A stretch of DNA of 64,000 bases from contig PDIP01000028.1 of assembly GCA_002811645.1 (NCBI GenBank), positions 127,105 through 191,104 of the forward strand. Reading direction: 5' to 3'. The DNA is from Corallochytrium limacisporum. Lineage: Eukaryota > Opisthokonta. This document shows, in pieces, positions 20,194 through 30,791 of the stretch (its first letter is position 1; each line of letters opens with the position of its first letter). The position numbers and the translations under genes are program-made. The notes under the pieces are model-generated. The model worked only from the letters and a program-made list of their open reading frames with translations. It was not told the DNA's origin and made no database searches.

Positions 20194-21013
20194 GGTCGAC
20201 TACTGATATTGAAACTAAACAACTACTTCGATTCTAACCCACTCTATGTCATGGTGAACGCCTGTAATCCCGTATCCTTTCTCTATGCAGCAACTTCCTT
20301 TTCATCGATAGTCCAAATTCTCAATTCTCCGATATTGCTACAAACAGTATGCGGTTTTGTCAGCAAACACTACTTCCTCGATCCTTATACCATTTCAGTA
20401 CCAAATGTCGAAGCGTGTGAAGTGGGACTCTCTGTTATGCCGGAAGAACTCTACAAAGCATTCTCCTACGTAATCCAAACCCATATACATTGGTACTGAC
20501 GCACATCCCGCCAAAGCCAAGTTCGATCGACGACCTCCACACTGGGTGGAATTCGCACGCGTCGTGTCCCGGGTGTCCACTCCCGTCGTGCCCAAGCACT
20601 CAATCGCCCTTCAGTGCACGGTATGCGCTTTGTCAAATTTGGAATGTGTTGGGCACTTTTTTGTGCCAGATCATCTCGCTCAGTTGAAGGAAAGTCCAAC
20701 ACCCGCTCCACCCCCTCCCCCAAAAAAAACTGTGGCTGACATTCTAGACCTCAAGGGTGGACACCAGAAAGCAAGTGGCCATTGCGTTTCGTCATCGAGG
20801 CAAAATAGTTTGCGGGCGCGGGCGAGGGTGCGATATAGCGAACGAGTACGAAGTGACTTTGTATGGGCCGCCGGAGGGGCCATGTGAGAGCTTGGAGCGG
20901 GCGCAAGGGTGTGTCTCGGCTCTTACCGGTCCCGGACACTACTAAACACAGGCTCACAACAGTACCACGGGGGTATTGGGGAACTCCCCCCCCCCCGGGG
21001 GGTTTTCTTCTCC

Positions 21014-21062
21014 TTTTTTCATTTAAAACCGACCGTACTTTTTTCACTTAAAACCGACCGTA
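21014..21062. repeat. Two-copy tandem repeat, 24-base unit
   Basis: Copies at 21014-21037 and 21039-21062 are separated by one base and differ at one position. Each is a T6 tract followed by an AAAACCGACCGTA-type core. No function is evident. Confidence 0.9.
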
Positions 21063-21387
21063 AGGCCGCCCCGAGCAAAGGGGTCCATATAGAGGACGAA
21101 AGGGGAACTTGAAACAGCCACCTCGGGCGGGGGACATGGGAGTTGGGAGTCTATTTTTGATAGTTAATTCATGATAATTTAGGGTTTAGTTTATTTTTGC
21201 TTTGCCCCGGGACGAACGCACGCCCGGTAGGGCCGTGATTGCTCATCCTCGGATCGTTCGATACTTGCATCTTTTTGTTGCGATAAGTGGTTAACCATTT
21301 CGCACCGCCATCTGATACTTTATACTCCTATGACTTTCGGCTGCGCTTCCAGCCGAAACTGAGCCCTGACCTAAACATTCTTGATTT

Positions 21388-22172
21388 NNNNNNNNNNNNN
21401 NNNNNNNNNNNNNNNNNNNNNNNNNNNNNNNNNNNNNNNNNNNNNNNNNNNNNNNNNNNNNNNNNNNNNNNNNNNNNNNNNNNNNNNNNNNNNNNNNNNN
21501 NNNNNNNNNNNNNNNNNNNNNNNNNNNNNNNNNNNNNNNNNNNNNNNNNNNNNNNNNNNNNNNNNNNNNNNNNNNNNNNNNNNNNNNNNNNNNNNNNNNN
21601 NNNNNNNNNNNNNNNNNNNNNNNNNNNNNNNNNNNNNNNNNNNNNNNNNNNNNNNNNNNNNNNNNNNNNNNNNNNNNNNNNNNNNNNNNNNNNNNNNNNN
21701 NNNNNNNNNNNNNNNNNNNNNNNNNNNNNNNNNNNNNNNNNNNNNNNNNNNNNNNNNNNNNNNNNNNNNNNNNNNNNNNNNNNNNNNNNNNNNNNNNNNN
21801 NNNNNNNNNNNNNNNNNNNNNNNNNNNNNNNNNNNNNNNNNNNNNNNNNNNNNNNNNNNNNNNNNNNNNNNNNNNNNNNNNNNNNNNNNNNNNNNNNNNN
21901 NNNNNNNNNNNNNNNNNNNNNNNNNNNNNNNNNNNNNNNNNNNNNNNNNNNNNNNNNNNNNNNNNNNNNNNNNNNNNNNNNNNNNNNNNNNNNNNNNNNN
22001 NNNNNNNNNNNNNNNNNNNNNNNNNNNNNNNNNNNNNNNNNNNNNNNNNNNNNNNNNNNNNNNNNNNNNNNNNNNNNNNNNNNNNNNNNNNNNNNNNNNN
22101 NNNNNNNNNNNNNNNNNNNNNNNNNNNNNNNNNNNNNNNNNNNNNNNNNNNNNNNNNNNNNNNNNNNNNNNN
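21388..22172. other. Assembly gap (785 N)
   Basis: A run of 785 unknown bases. The true length and content are not known from this sequence, and apparent open frames across it are artefacts. Confidence 1.
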
Positions 22173-23002
22173 ATAAATAATCATATAAATCACGATCCGG
22201 TATATATTTTCGAACGAAAATTTTGGTTGGATACGGAGTATACATTCAACTCAGAGGATAGTACCAGTACCATATATCGCTCTCTTGGAGTGTGATGATG
22301 ACGATGCCTGGTGGGGTGTTTGCTCTATGGAAACCGAAGATCTCAAGAAACACGTTCGGCAGCAGAGTACTCATGATCAGCAGAGTGTGGCGGACATCTA
22401 TTCAGGCAGCAGATAAAAAATGGGCTGAGTGTAAGAGGATTGAGCAGGGCTGGCCAGGGATCAGCTGACTGCCTGCCCCCTCTCCCTATATCGGCTGAGT
22501 AAGAGCAGCGCTCCCACCGAACTGCAAGCTCATTTCCCCTAAAGACCCGCCCGGTTATCCTTCTCCGTCCACTTCCCGCTGCCCCGTGCTCAGACCCAAA
22601 CGCACCTGGTTTTTCGTGCCACGGGCCTTGCTTTGCCTTCCTCACAGTCATCGCCGTATATTCAATATGAAAATATTCCAAGCGATGAAAGCCGTCCGTG
22701 CATTATCAGTGGGGGGGGCCCGGGGCGGGGGGGGCAGACGCGGACGGTGCGGGACAGAGAACGGTGCCAGTGTTCTCAAGGATGGTGGTTAACTATGTCG
22801 CATCAATCACTCAGATCGCAGCGCTTCCTCGCCCCTCTACATCCACGTATGTGTCATTTCTTCGGTATAGAAGACAGCGATGCGATTTATTTATAGATGG
22901 TCAGCTGACCTAGAAAAGATTGAGCACCCTATCCTATCGCCTGACAGGCCTGCATTGGGTATTAAAGACGAACCTTGACTGTGTAGACTGGCCAAGGAAC
23001 GG

Positions 23003-24235
23003 ATGATCCGCAGAGCTGCACTACATTTGCCTGTCCCACGACGCCGTTTGGTGCCACTTTCTGTTCTTCCTGTCACATTTACTAAAAGTCGATCCACCGT
23101 AACCTGGGATTCTCAGCGCTCGCAGGAAAAACGAATGCCTAGTACGATGGCTGCAAACGTGGAGCTCAAGGAAGAGACGGTCACTATGGTGCCGGATCTC
23201 CAGGCTGCCGTAGTGGCCGCCGGTTTCGGAGATAGACCTCCACCCTGTGCTGCTGCCTTGAAGCACTCTTTTGACACATTGACAGATAAGGAATTGACTA
23301 CCACGGCTGAGATCGAGGGTACCAGAATTCGCGGCATTGGCGGAGATTTTATTAGCGGTGGCATGATGGTGGCACACTTGGATAACACTTTCGGACCACT
23401 CTCATTCTTCCGCGGTCCACGTCCGTCTGTGACCGCTCAGTTGAGCTGCATGATACTGATGCCGATGCCTACTAACACCCCAATGAAAGCGTGGGCCAAG
23501 ATTACAGAACAGACCCGCCAAAACATATTCATGGACGGACAGATCATGGACGAGGACTCGAGAGTGTTTGGTTTCTCATCCAGCAGCAATCGCATGGTAC
23601 CAGAGCAAATTGCAACAAAGGCTACCGGCTTCTTTGTCAGTGCAGTGGAAAGCTTCTACACTATGTACTTCAGTATTTTTGGCAAGCCGGCTCAGCTATC
23701 GTACAAAGTGAAACCAAGGGTACGTCTTGAAGCCAGCGGTAAACCGATTTTGAAATCCTTACCACCAGCCCTGGAAGAAGCAATCAAGGATGCTACTGTT
23801 CTGGATTTTCTGAGCGGAGAGTTTGTTGCGGTCAACGCCGGTGATGGTGAGAAGATTTGCGATGGCCCCTGCCATGTTGGTAACGAATCCATCACTAGCA
23901 CGAGTATCCGCTTTCCCAACCAGAAGTCCCTGTGGAACCCTCTGAACAGCTACCAGGGCGGCTTCGTGGCCACATGCATGTCCACCGCCGCCGAAGCAGC
24001 AGCGGTTCTATTCTTCGACGGCATGGGCCAGGGCAAGAGGCAGTTCTTCCTCAGCAATATCAACATCTACTACCAGCGTCCTGTCAACAAGAACGTCAAG
24101 TACATTATTGCCAATAGTCGCATTATATGCGGTCGGGAGAATGGTGAGCTTGTCTGGGAGGGCACACTGCACAATGATGACGACGAGGGTAAGCTGTGCG
24201 CCTTTGCCAACGGAACCATCCGCACAGTCAACTGA
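23003..24235 (+). CDS. Double-hotdog thioesterase-like protein, probable mitochondrial presequence
   Basis: The 410-residue product carries two hotdog-fold halves. The first (about 115-205) has the PaaI/THEM-type GDFISGGMMVAHLDNTFG helix start. The second (about 310-408) has NSYQGGFVATCMSTAAEAAA and a beta-rich end (NINIYYQRPVNKNVKYII). Two hotdogs in one chain form the dimer-like active site of acyl-CoA thioesterases, so hydrolysis of an acyl-CoA to free acid and CoA is the best guess; the substrate is unknown. The first 35 residues are Arg/Ser/Leu-rich without acidic residues (MIRRAALHLPVPRRRL), typical of mitochondrial import. Later in-frame ATGs near residues 45 and 49 could give a non-imported form. 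It converges with the AAA+ gene, with only 74 bases between stops. Confidence 0.8.
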   Translation: MIRRAALHLPVPRRRLVPLSVLPVTFTKSRSTVTWDSQRSQEKRMPSTMAANVELKEETVTMVPDLQAAVVAAGFGDRPPPCAAALKHSFDTLTDKELTTTAEIEGTRIRGIGGDFISGGMMVAHLDNTFGPLSFFRGPRPSVTAQLSCMILMPMPTNTPMKAWAKITEQTRQNIFMDGQIMDEDSRVFGFSSSSNRMVPEQIATKATGFFVSAVESFYTMYFSIFGKPAQLSYKVKPRVRLEASGKPILKSLPPALEEAIKDATVLDFLSGEFVAVNAGDGEKICDGPCHVGNESITSTSIRFPNQKSLWNPLNSYQGGFVATCMSTAAEAAAVLFFDGMGQGKRQFFLSNINIYYQRPVNKNVKYIIANSRIICGRENGELVWEGTLHNDDDEGKLCAFANGTIRTVN

Positions 24236-24262
24236 AATGGTAATCTATTTTTCTTATTGTAC

Positions 24263-24268
24263 ATTAAA
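24263..24268 (+). promoter_or_regulatory. Possible polyadenylation hexamer (ATTAAA) for the thioesterase gene
   Basis: ATTAAA lies 28 bases after the thioesterase stop in a 74-base convergent spacer. If used, the transcript would end inside or beyond the 3' end of the opposite AAA+ gene. Confidence 0.3.
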
Positions 24269-24309
24269 TCTCCCTTAGTAAGTAGAAGTTTTATCCTTCA
24301 TGGACCTAT

Positions 24310-26079
24310 TCAGAGCTCCGCCTTGTAATCGAAGAGTTCCGGGGTTGCCGGTGTCGGTTCGGGCTGCTTGATTGGTTCTATAGGCGGAAGGTGTTCGGCA
24401 CCGCAATGCAGATCTGTTGCCGGTTTAAAGCCACTCACCAACTCTCGCGTATCCGCAAGACAATCTCCCAGGCCCTGCAGGAATTGATACCCCTGCAAGG
24501 TCCCACTCATCAACGCTGAGTTGTGACGGGTCAGCCCCATTAGTTTTGCAGCCGGGTCAGCTTCTGCGAGCATAACGGTCAGCAGCATCCCATTCTCAGG
24601 TCCATTACACTGTGTAAGGTCGATGGCATCGAAGCGATATGTCCGCATGTCTCGGTACTGTTGCGAAGCTCTCCACGCATTTGACGTTTGCTGTGCACCG
24701 GTGGCCGTCTGAAGAAAGTAGTTTTCCACTTCAATGATACTTACAAAGCATTGTTTCATATCTTCCGACACACGAATGGCTGGATTGAAGCCCGTCACAC
24801 TAATTTGCCAGCGGGATCCGTCAGTCAAAAAGACACCACGGCTCCAGCTCTCTTTCTGAATCGCAGTTTCCAGGAACGGAGAGGACCACTGCACACGGCC
24901 GGCCAACGACAGGCCACCACGATCTTCAACGTATCGCGTCAGCTCAGTGCTCACACTACTTCGCAACGACGGTAGATCGTACGGCATAAACGCAACAGTG
25001 CGCAACAGTGAAGGGAAAGTAGCTCGACCACCGCGTCTCACGATACTGCTGACATCCAGTCCTCCATCAAGCAATCGCTCAGTGGAAAGCATGCTCTGCA
25101 GGTTTACACCGGTAAGCACCTCCCAAGACGATTGTAGTTCTGGCCCTTCCTCTATGCTGCGCACCATCTGCGCGTAATCACTGCCAGTGAGCCAGGCGGC
25201 ACCAATGTCGACCCCATCCGACCTTGCGTATCGTTGCGGGTACCGTTCGTAGGTGTCCATTGCTGGATTGGTCACAAACACAAACGTTGCTCGACTAGCA
25301 TCCACACGCCTGAGCTTCGATGTTAAGGGTAGCGACCCCGTTGGACCAGTGACGTGGTCATTGTCGTTGGTGTCCTGTGCCTCTGTCCTCCATGGCTGCT
25401 GTCCCCCGCTTTCCTCGTAGGCCACCTCAAAGACTGGACCGCCCTTCAGCACACTCTGCAAGATGCGTGCAACATCGCTATGTAGCCGGCCATGAAGCGG
25501 CCTACATGACTCGATTTCATCAAATGCAATCACAGCGTATGGGCACCGTTCCAGGGCCTGACCAATTTCCCTTGCAACTTGGTGGTACCATGCTTCACTG
25601 TACCCACCAGTGTCGCAGCTGAAGTATAATGTTTCCGCTGATGCAGGCGTCTCTAAGAATAACGAAGCAGCTTGACGCTGTATGATCCAATCTTTGCCGA
25701 AGACCCGCCGCAATAGGCGGGTCTTTCCGACAGCAGTGGGCCCTACCAGGAGAAACACCGCTGGAGTAGCATTCACTGACCCAGATGAACTGGAATCAGC
25801 TCCATGCCATTCCCAAGTCTTTTCTTGAAGCACTTTCGATATCGTGTTTACTACATGCACTTGAGTACCGAATCCTTCCTTCAAAGCGTTTCGGCGGAAA
25901 GCATCGCCAAGACTTGGATTTGCTCGGCATTTACCCATCAAGACATCAGTGGCAATAGTCTTTGCGATCCCAACGGCACTGCCAATCAAGTCACTCACTA
26001 CTGCATCCGTCTGCATACAATGTACTAGTACCAAAAATATGTATAACAGTGTCCACCAGGGACGCTGTCGCAACCGCAT
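24310..26079 (-). CDS. Secretory-pathway AAA+ ATPase of the torsin/Clp (HSP100) type
   Basis: The 589-residue protein starts with a signal peptide or anchor (MRLRQRPWWTLLYIFLVLVH) and has one AAA+ module. Walker A is GPTAVGKT at 113-120, Walker B is VIAFDEIE with Asp187-Glu188, and a sensor-1-like VFVTNP follows a long insertion. The segment before Walker A (NALKEGFGTQVHVVNTISKVL) matches the N-terminal linker helix of Clp/torsin ATPases. Torsins share the ER location and single module, but animal torsins have Asn where this protein has the usual Thr120. The C-terminal 200 residues are unfamiliar and the chain ends KAEL, which could act as a weak KDEL-type retrieval signal. I infer an ER-lumenal remodelling ATPase; its orthology to torsin is open. 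Confidence 0.75.
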   Translation of the reverse strand: MRLRQRPWWTLLYIFLVLVHCMQTDAVVSDLIGSAVGIAKTIATDVLMGKCRANPSLGDAFRRNALKEGFGTQVHVVNTISKVLQEKTWEWHGADSSSSGSVNATPAVFLLVGPTAVGKTRLLRRVFGKDWIIQRQAASLFLETPASAETLYFSCDTGGYSEAWYHQVAREIGQALERCPYAVIAFDEIESCRPLHGRLHSDVARILQSVLKGGPVFEVAYEESGGQQPWRTEAQDTNDNDHVTGPTGSLPLTSKLRRVDASRATFVFVTNPAMDTYERYPQRYARSDGVDIGAAWLTGSDYAQMVRSIEEGPELQSSWEVLTGVNLQSMLSTERLLDGGLDVSSIVRRGGRATFPSLLRTVAFMPYDLPSLRSSVSTELTRYVEDRGGLSLAGRVQWSSPFLETAIQKESWSRGVFLTDGSRWQISVTGFNPAIRVSEDMKQCFVSIIEVENYFLQTATGAQQTSNAWRASQQYRDMRTYRFDAIDLTQCNGPENGMLLTVMLAEADPAAKLMGLTRHNSALMSGTLQGYQFLQGLGDCLADTRELVSGFKPATDLHCGAEHLPPIEPIKQPEPTPATPELFDYKAEL

Positions 26080-26927
26080 GGTTCTGTCTCTTGGTCCTCA
26101 GGACGGCTATCCACCTGTCATTTCTAGTCTCGTACCCGTAGGGTCTCGGATTACTCTAAAAAAGAAACACAGAGGGTAATCAAATGTCTATCATGTATTT
26201 ATTCTATGATATCTGTTCTACCTACACAAGTAATCGCTCACTAGCCGATTGAGCAGATATGGCCAAGATGTCACGCACTGCCACCTCACCGTATCCGCGC
26301 GCCGCCACTGCTGCGCACCACCCCCTCACCGTTGGTGCTTCCTCTTCCCCCCTCCCCCGGGGGGGGGGGGCCGATCTCTGACCCGCTCTCCTGGGCCAGA
26401 TTGATTTTCTGATTGATCTGCACGTTTGATTTCCGTATAGGCGAATCGAGCCATAAACAAACAGCCAGTGGAGATCAGGTGAGAGGGAAAGCCACGGTTG
26501 GTATGTGTATATGTGAAGAAACTTCGATACTGAAAAAGTAGAATTGGATATGTGGGAGGTATCCCTCATGGTTTTGGGGGTCCTCGAAAGTGAAAACAGG
26601 TGGTGTGTGCCTCCTCGCTCTTGGCCCTGTGCGCCAAGTGGGAACCAATACCCCACAACACACAGGTGCACCAATCAGCCCAGGGCCGGTTGCCTGTGTG
26701 TCTCTATCTTGTGAAAGCGTACCCCGTGTCAACGATATGAAAGTCTTGACGCGTGCTTGTGTTTTGAATTAGAACGCTCTTTTCAATATGGACAGATACT
26801 AGAATCTGATCATTCTGGTCTGGTATTTGAAATCCTGGTTTACAGGAATGGATAAATTTCAAAGCAAGAAACGCCAACGGGATGGACTCTGTTCACACAG
26901 ATATTGTACCACTTTAGTTGATTCAAC
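26080..26927. other. Divergent spacer between AAA+ and ATP synthase delta genes
   Basis: This 848-base promoter-type spacer holds a C5-G12 tract at 26354-26370. No gene is seen. Confidence 0.5.
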
Positions 26928-27434
26928 ATGTTGAGCCGATTTGCACTTCGGAACCGGGCCACTATTAACCGGGCTGTGTACAGCGCCCGCCGCTTCTACG
27001 CTGCTGAGGCTGCCGAGTCTACTGTGCCTGAGGGAAAGATCCAGCTGACTTTTGCCAGCGCTCGCGAGGGATATTTCGAGAAGGCCATTGTCCAGCAGGT
27101 TATTGTCCCCGCCGATGAGGGTAACATGGGTATTCTGGCCAAGCACGTTCCCACCCTCGGAGTGATGCGCCCTGGTGTGGCTACTGTGATTGAAGACGGT
27201 GGACAGGAAACCAAGTTCTTCGTGTCTAGTGGCACTATTACCGTCAACCCAGATAGCACCGTGCAGATCCTTGCAGAGGAGGCTGTGCCCCTGGACCAGC
27301 TGGATGCTGGTAAGGCCAACGAAGAGCTGAACAAGGCCCAGAGTCTGCTGAACGCTGCTAGCGATGATGTGGCTAAGGCCAAGGCCCAGATTGAGGTTGA
27401 TGTATTTACCGCCATGGTCAACTCTCTCAAGTAA
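26928..27434 (+). CDS. ATP5F1D: Mitochondrial ATP synthase F1 subunit delta
   Basis: The 168-residue product is the central-stalk delta subunit of mitochondrial F1Fo ATP synthase (homologous to bacterial epsilon). An Arg/Ala-rich presequence covers about residues 1-28 and ends RRFYAAEAA. The N-terminal beta-sandwich (about 35-120) shows VIVPADEGNMGILAKHVPTLGVMRPG and the FFVSSGTI strand; two C-terminal helices (about 125-168) follow. Length is normal for the family. The coding sequence uses GCC/AAG/GAG-type codons heavily, as expected for a highly expressed gene. The ATG at 26928 is the first in frame. Confidence 0.96.
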   Translation: MLSRFALRNRATINRAVYSARRFYAAEAAESTVPEGKIQLTFASAREGYFEKAIVQQVIVPADEGNMGILAKHVPTLGVMRPGVATVIEDGGQETKFFVSSGTITVNPDSTVQILAEEAVPLDQLDAGKANEELNKAQSLLNAASDDVAKAKAQIEVDVFTAMVNSLK

Positions 27435-27925
27435 TTTTTCGGGATTAACTCTGCAAAGATTTTACATACAAATATCAAACATTTTCGCATACTACATTCG
27501 AGAACCAAAATGCATGCTCGTGGGCTAAATCGATAGTGATGTAGGGAGCTAAAGCAAGGATGCACCGGTGTGTGAAAGCCGTTTACAATGAATCATCATT
27601 GGCATTCCATATGAATCAATGTGACTTGCTTCTTCCTCCTCCTCGTGTATGGGAAATCACTAAGTAACATTTGCTGCCCATCTTTTCTTGTCTCTTTTGT
27701 CTCCAAACCTCGTTTACGTGACTTCTTTATGCTACAGGTCAGTCGAAGCTATCGCGGTTTTATAGGATGTATTTGTTTCATGACCACTGCTGTGTCCTTG
27801 TTTGCCATTCGCGAAAGTGGCATGTTGATGATTATATGTAAAGGATGCAGCAATATATGGATATCATTTGTAGTACACGAATGACAGAACTGCAATGATC
27901 ATAAAAGAATATGATGACGGTAGGC
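27435..27925. other. Convergent spacer between ATP synthase delta and ceramide synthase
   Basis: This 491-base spacer must hold both 3' UTRs. It is AT-rich in places and I see no gene or C/G-run. Confidence 0.5.
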
Positions 27926-29056
27926 CTATGACTTCACCTTCGGAGACTTTCCGTTCACTTTGGTCTTACCGTTGACGCTGTTCTTTAGAGAAGTTCCCTT
28001 TCCCCTGTTTGCACGCATGACAGTTTTCTTATCTTCTCGGATGTCATCACCTTCTTCTCCGAGCACAATACTACGGTAGGCAATGCGACTAATCAGGTAG
28101 CTCCAGTAGATGTGGATGACCTGCAATGCGGTCAACCATAGCACGAAGAACGTGTAGATGGTAGGACCGGGCCAGTCAGGGACCATGGTGCCGTAGACAA
28201 CGCTCATCAGGACCTTTGTAGGGTAGAAGTACAAACGAGTCACCACCCAGACAGCAATGAACGTGGCGAAGCAACAGTCACCAAACCTTCTCCAGAAAGC
28301 ACGCTCGCGTCTCATTCCCCGTGCTTGCGCGCTTTCCTTCAGGTATACGGTCATCTTTGATGTCTCCAGAAATCCATCAGCGGCATCGTGCACGAAGAGT
28401 ACGGTAATACAAATCCAATGATAGTTATTACCCCAGCCGAATGTTATAAGCAGAATAGTGAGAAGGTGGTGGACTACCATGAGCTGCGAGTCACCACGCT
28501 TTGCATCCATGTAGTAAACACCCCAGATAGCATAAAAGTAGAAGGACAGCTGTGCCACGCACATCCAGTAAACCTCGGGGGGCTGCTGGACGCCAGGACC
28601 GTACGGTAACTCCAGCCACATGTATGTAGGGTCCTCCCACAAGTTGTGCTTCTGGATTATGAGCCACTCAAGGCCCACCATGGTCATATAGTACGTTGCC
28701 TTCCACATGCTTTCGTCCCATTTTAGGGCGTTCTGACTCTTTGCCGATGGCTCCGTTAGGTTCAGGGCCCGTGCAAGCGGGCGGCTGATCAGGGTATGAT
28801 ACAGCGGTCTCACGAGTGCCCAGATGAAAGTACAGACCAGCAAGTGCAGCAAGCGCTCTGACGAAAGATCAATGTGGAAATTTTGAATTTCCCAAGCCCA
28901 CCATGCTGCCGGGTCCTTATATGCCCAAACGATCCTCTCTATCCAATAAGGATACGCTTCCATAAACAGGAAACGATACGCTTCGCCGATCTGTGCCAGA
29001 GACTCCATGACTCTCGGTATACACTCTGCATTTACTGGTGAAAAACTTTTTGACAT
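27926..29056 (-). CDS. CERS: Ceramide synthase (Lag1/Lass, TLC domain)
   Basis: The 376-residue ER membrane enzyme N-acylates sphingoid bases to form (dihydro)ceramide. The TLC domain covers about residues 110-330 with the diagnostic Lag1 motif: DSQLMVVHHLLTILL with the catalytic His-His pair, then VLFVHDAADGFLETSKM with the His-Asp and Asp residues. Six to seven hydrophobic segments are visible. There is no homeobox-like domain between the first membrane segments, unlike most vertebrate CerS2-6. The tail is Lys/Ser/Gly-rich and carries no obvious KKxx signal. The frame is open to 29095 from a TTG; I use the ATG at 29056 (MSKSFSP). It converges with ATP5F1D. Confidence 0.94.
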   Translation of the reverse strand: MSKSFSPVNAECIPRVMESLAQIGEAYRFLFMEAYPYWIERIVWAYKDPAAWWAWEIQNFHIDLSSERLLHLLVCTFIWALVRPLYHTLISRPLARALNLTEPSAKSQNALKWDESMWKATYYMTMVGLEWLIIQKHNLWEDPTYMWLELPYGPGVQQPPEVYWMCVAQLSFYFYAIWGVYYMDAKRGDSQLMVVHHLLTILLITFGWGNNYHWICITVLFVHDAADGFLETSKMTVYLKESAQARGMRRERAFWRRFGDCCFATFIAVWVVTRLYFYPTKVLMSVVYGTMVPDWPGPTIYTFFVLWLTALQVIHIYWSYLISRIAYRSIVLGEEGDDIREDKKTVMRANRGKGTSLKNSVNGKTKVNGKSPKVKS

Positions 29057-30791
29057 GGTAGTTATGTCTTTCAACTTTGAAATAGCCTTGCACAACTTCC
29101 AGCAGACGCGGTACTATCTGTCGCTCCCTGCTGTGCTACCAACCAATGTCTGCCTCCACAGTCGAGAACTTGTATCACCGTGCGATCACAAGTGTCACGG
29201 GGAGGAAGTAGACCATACGCTGCTCACGAGTGTAGAGGTGACGCGCAGGGCCAATTTAATCACCATTGCTCAGAGTCGGTGACAGAATTAGAAGGTCGCT
29301 ACTCTTCGCGCTGCGGCAGCCACACCATGGTCACCCGCAGGAACACGCGCCCGCTGCCACTCACTCTTTCGTGTGCCAACCCCCCAAACTGAAATGTTAC
29401 AAAGGCAGCCTGGGAAGCAGGGGAGAGAGAGAGGGGCGGGGGCGTGTTTTGGGGACATACCCCCCCCCCGGGGGGGTTGTTCCGGCCTTTGCCAGGCGAC
29501 TGACACAAAAAGAAAAGGGGGTCACACTGTGTGCACTGACCACCCGCAGTATTCTTGGTTTGAACTCCCAAGGAAAAAAGCGCGAACTGAGTATCAGGTA
29601 TGGCCCAGAGAAAGTATAAAAAGAAAAAGGCCAAAAAAAAAGGGGGAAGCGGCAGCGTGTGTCTAAAGACACACCGACGGAAAGGGAAGTGCGAAGCGAA
29701 AGAGAACGGGACGAAGAGCGAGTGTTCGAGATGGGCCGGGCGGACAGTGATCGAAATCTCATAGCAATACCACTCTTCTGCTGGTTTGATGAAAGGTGTA
29801 ATTTTCTTAAGTTTCCCCTGGCCGCGAGCAATTGGGAAAAATTATGTTAAGAAAAATTAGACCGAAAGACTGGCTTTTTTGGGGGGGGGAGGAACCAAGA
29901 AGCTCACGTCTCAGTAACCAAAAATAGACCCCGCGACCCACGGGACGCATTGGTGAGAAATTACAAGTAAGTACCGTTGGTACCGTCCAAAAGCCTTGGG
30001 CCTGCGATTATCTTTGCAAACAGAGGAAAAAAATAAAGGAGAAAGGCACCACCATTACCACACGTGAAAACCAACCCCTCCCTTGGCGGGGTAGCCACTA
30101 CTTTAGAGAAAGAAGGGGTCATCAAAGACCCGCCAAGGGTCATTTCGAACGGGCAGTGTGGTACGAGTGCTACTGCCGTGAACCTCTCTCGCTGAACCCG
30201 GGGGGACACAGTGTCTGGCAAGGAGACAAAACGGCAGGGCACCAAGGCTTTTACGAGTGGGCTGGCTCTGGTTCCGGATCCGGCGGGGGAAAAAGGTGTG
30301 GGTGTCCCAGTCGTGCGCAAAGCAGAAGGAAAAATTTTTTTCTTATATATATTCTCTCCAGCCATGGATCCGCGGCAAGTCAGTTTGGGCACCTGAGCGA
30401 GAGGGCCGGAACCTCTCTCCCTCCCCCCCCCTTCCTTTTGTCGCTCGGTGTGGCGAGGGAGAGTGTAATAATTAGGCCCCCGTACCTGCTGTATCCATCG
30501 CGCGCGAAAAGTTTGGGCCAGGGAGGGCGAGCAGTCAAGAGGGAGATCGATCGGCACTGAGTTCTCCAAGCACTTCGCCGTGTACCTTTCTCTGCGCTTC
30601 GTATGTGCGTGCACACGTTGCCTTGAAAGAAAGGTGCACATCGTATTACACGATGATGTTGTGAAGATTTTTTTGCTAACCCGGAATGTAAAACATGTGG
30701 CTGGTATTTGAAACAGAAGTGTATTGTCTACGAGGTTGGAGGCGCTTTTGCTCTCTGTACAGCGATCCATCCTGCCTACTTACACTGCTTT
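29057..30791. other. Divergent spacer between ceramide synthase and dUTPase
   Basis: This 1.7 kb low-complexity spacer has a C10-G7 tract (29460-29476), a G-run (29881-29889), a C-run (30423-30431) and purine-rich stretches near 29620-29720. Long open frames on both strands are GC-skew artefacts and resemble no family. Confidence 0.55.

Larger units (their letters stand above)
20194..23002. other. Divergent spacer containing an assembly gap
   Basis: No gene is recognisable in the readable parts. They include a C11-G6 tract (20986-21002), a near-perfect tandem repeat of a 24-base unit (21014-21062), an AT-rich stretch around 21150-21210 and after the gap, and a G-run/C/G-run block at 22711-22734. 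A gene hidden in the gap cannot be excluded. Confidence 0.5.

Noticed and set aside
21176-21195. TTTAGGGTTTAG-like telomeric motif near the assembly gap
   Set aside because: Fewer than two units in AT-rich DNA; chance is enough to explain it.
21287-22295. Long open frames across the N gap
   Set aside because: They consist of unknown bases and carry no information.
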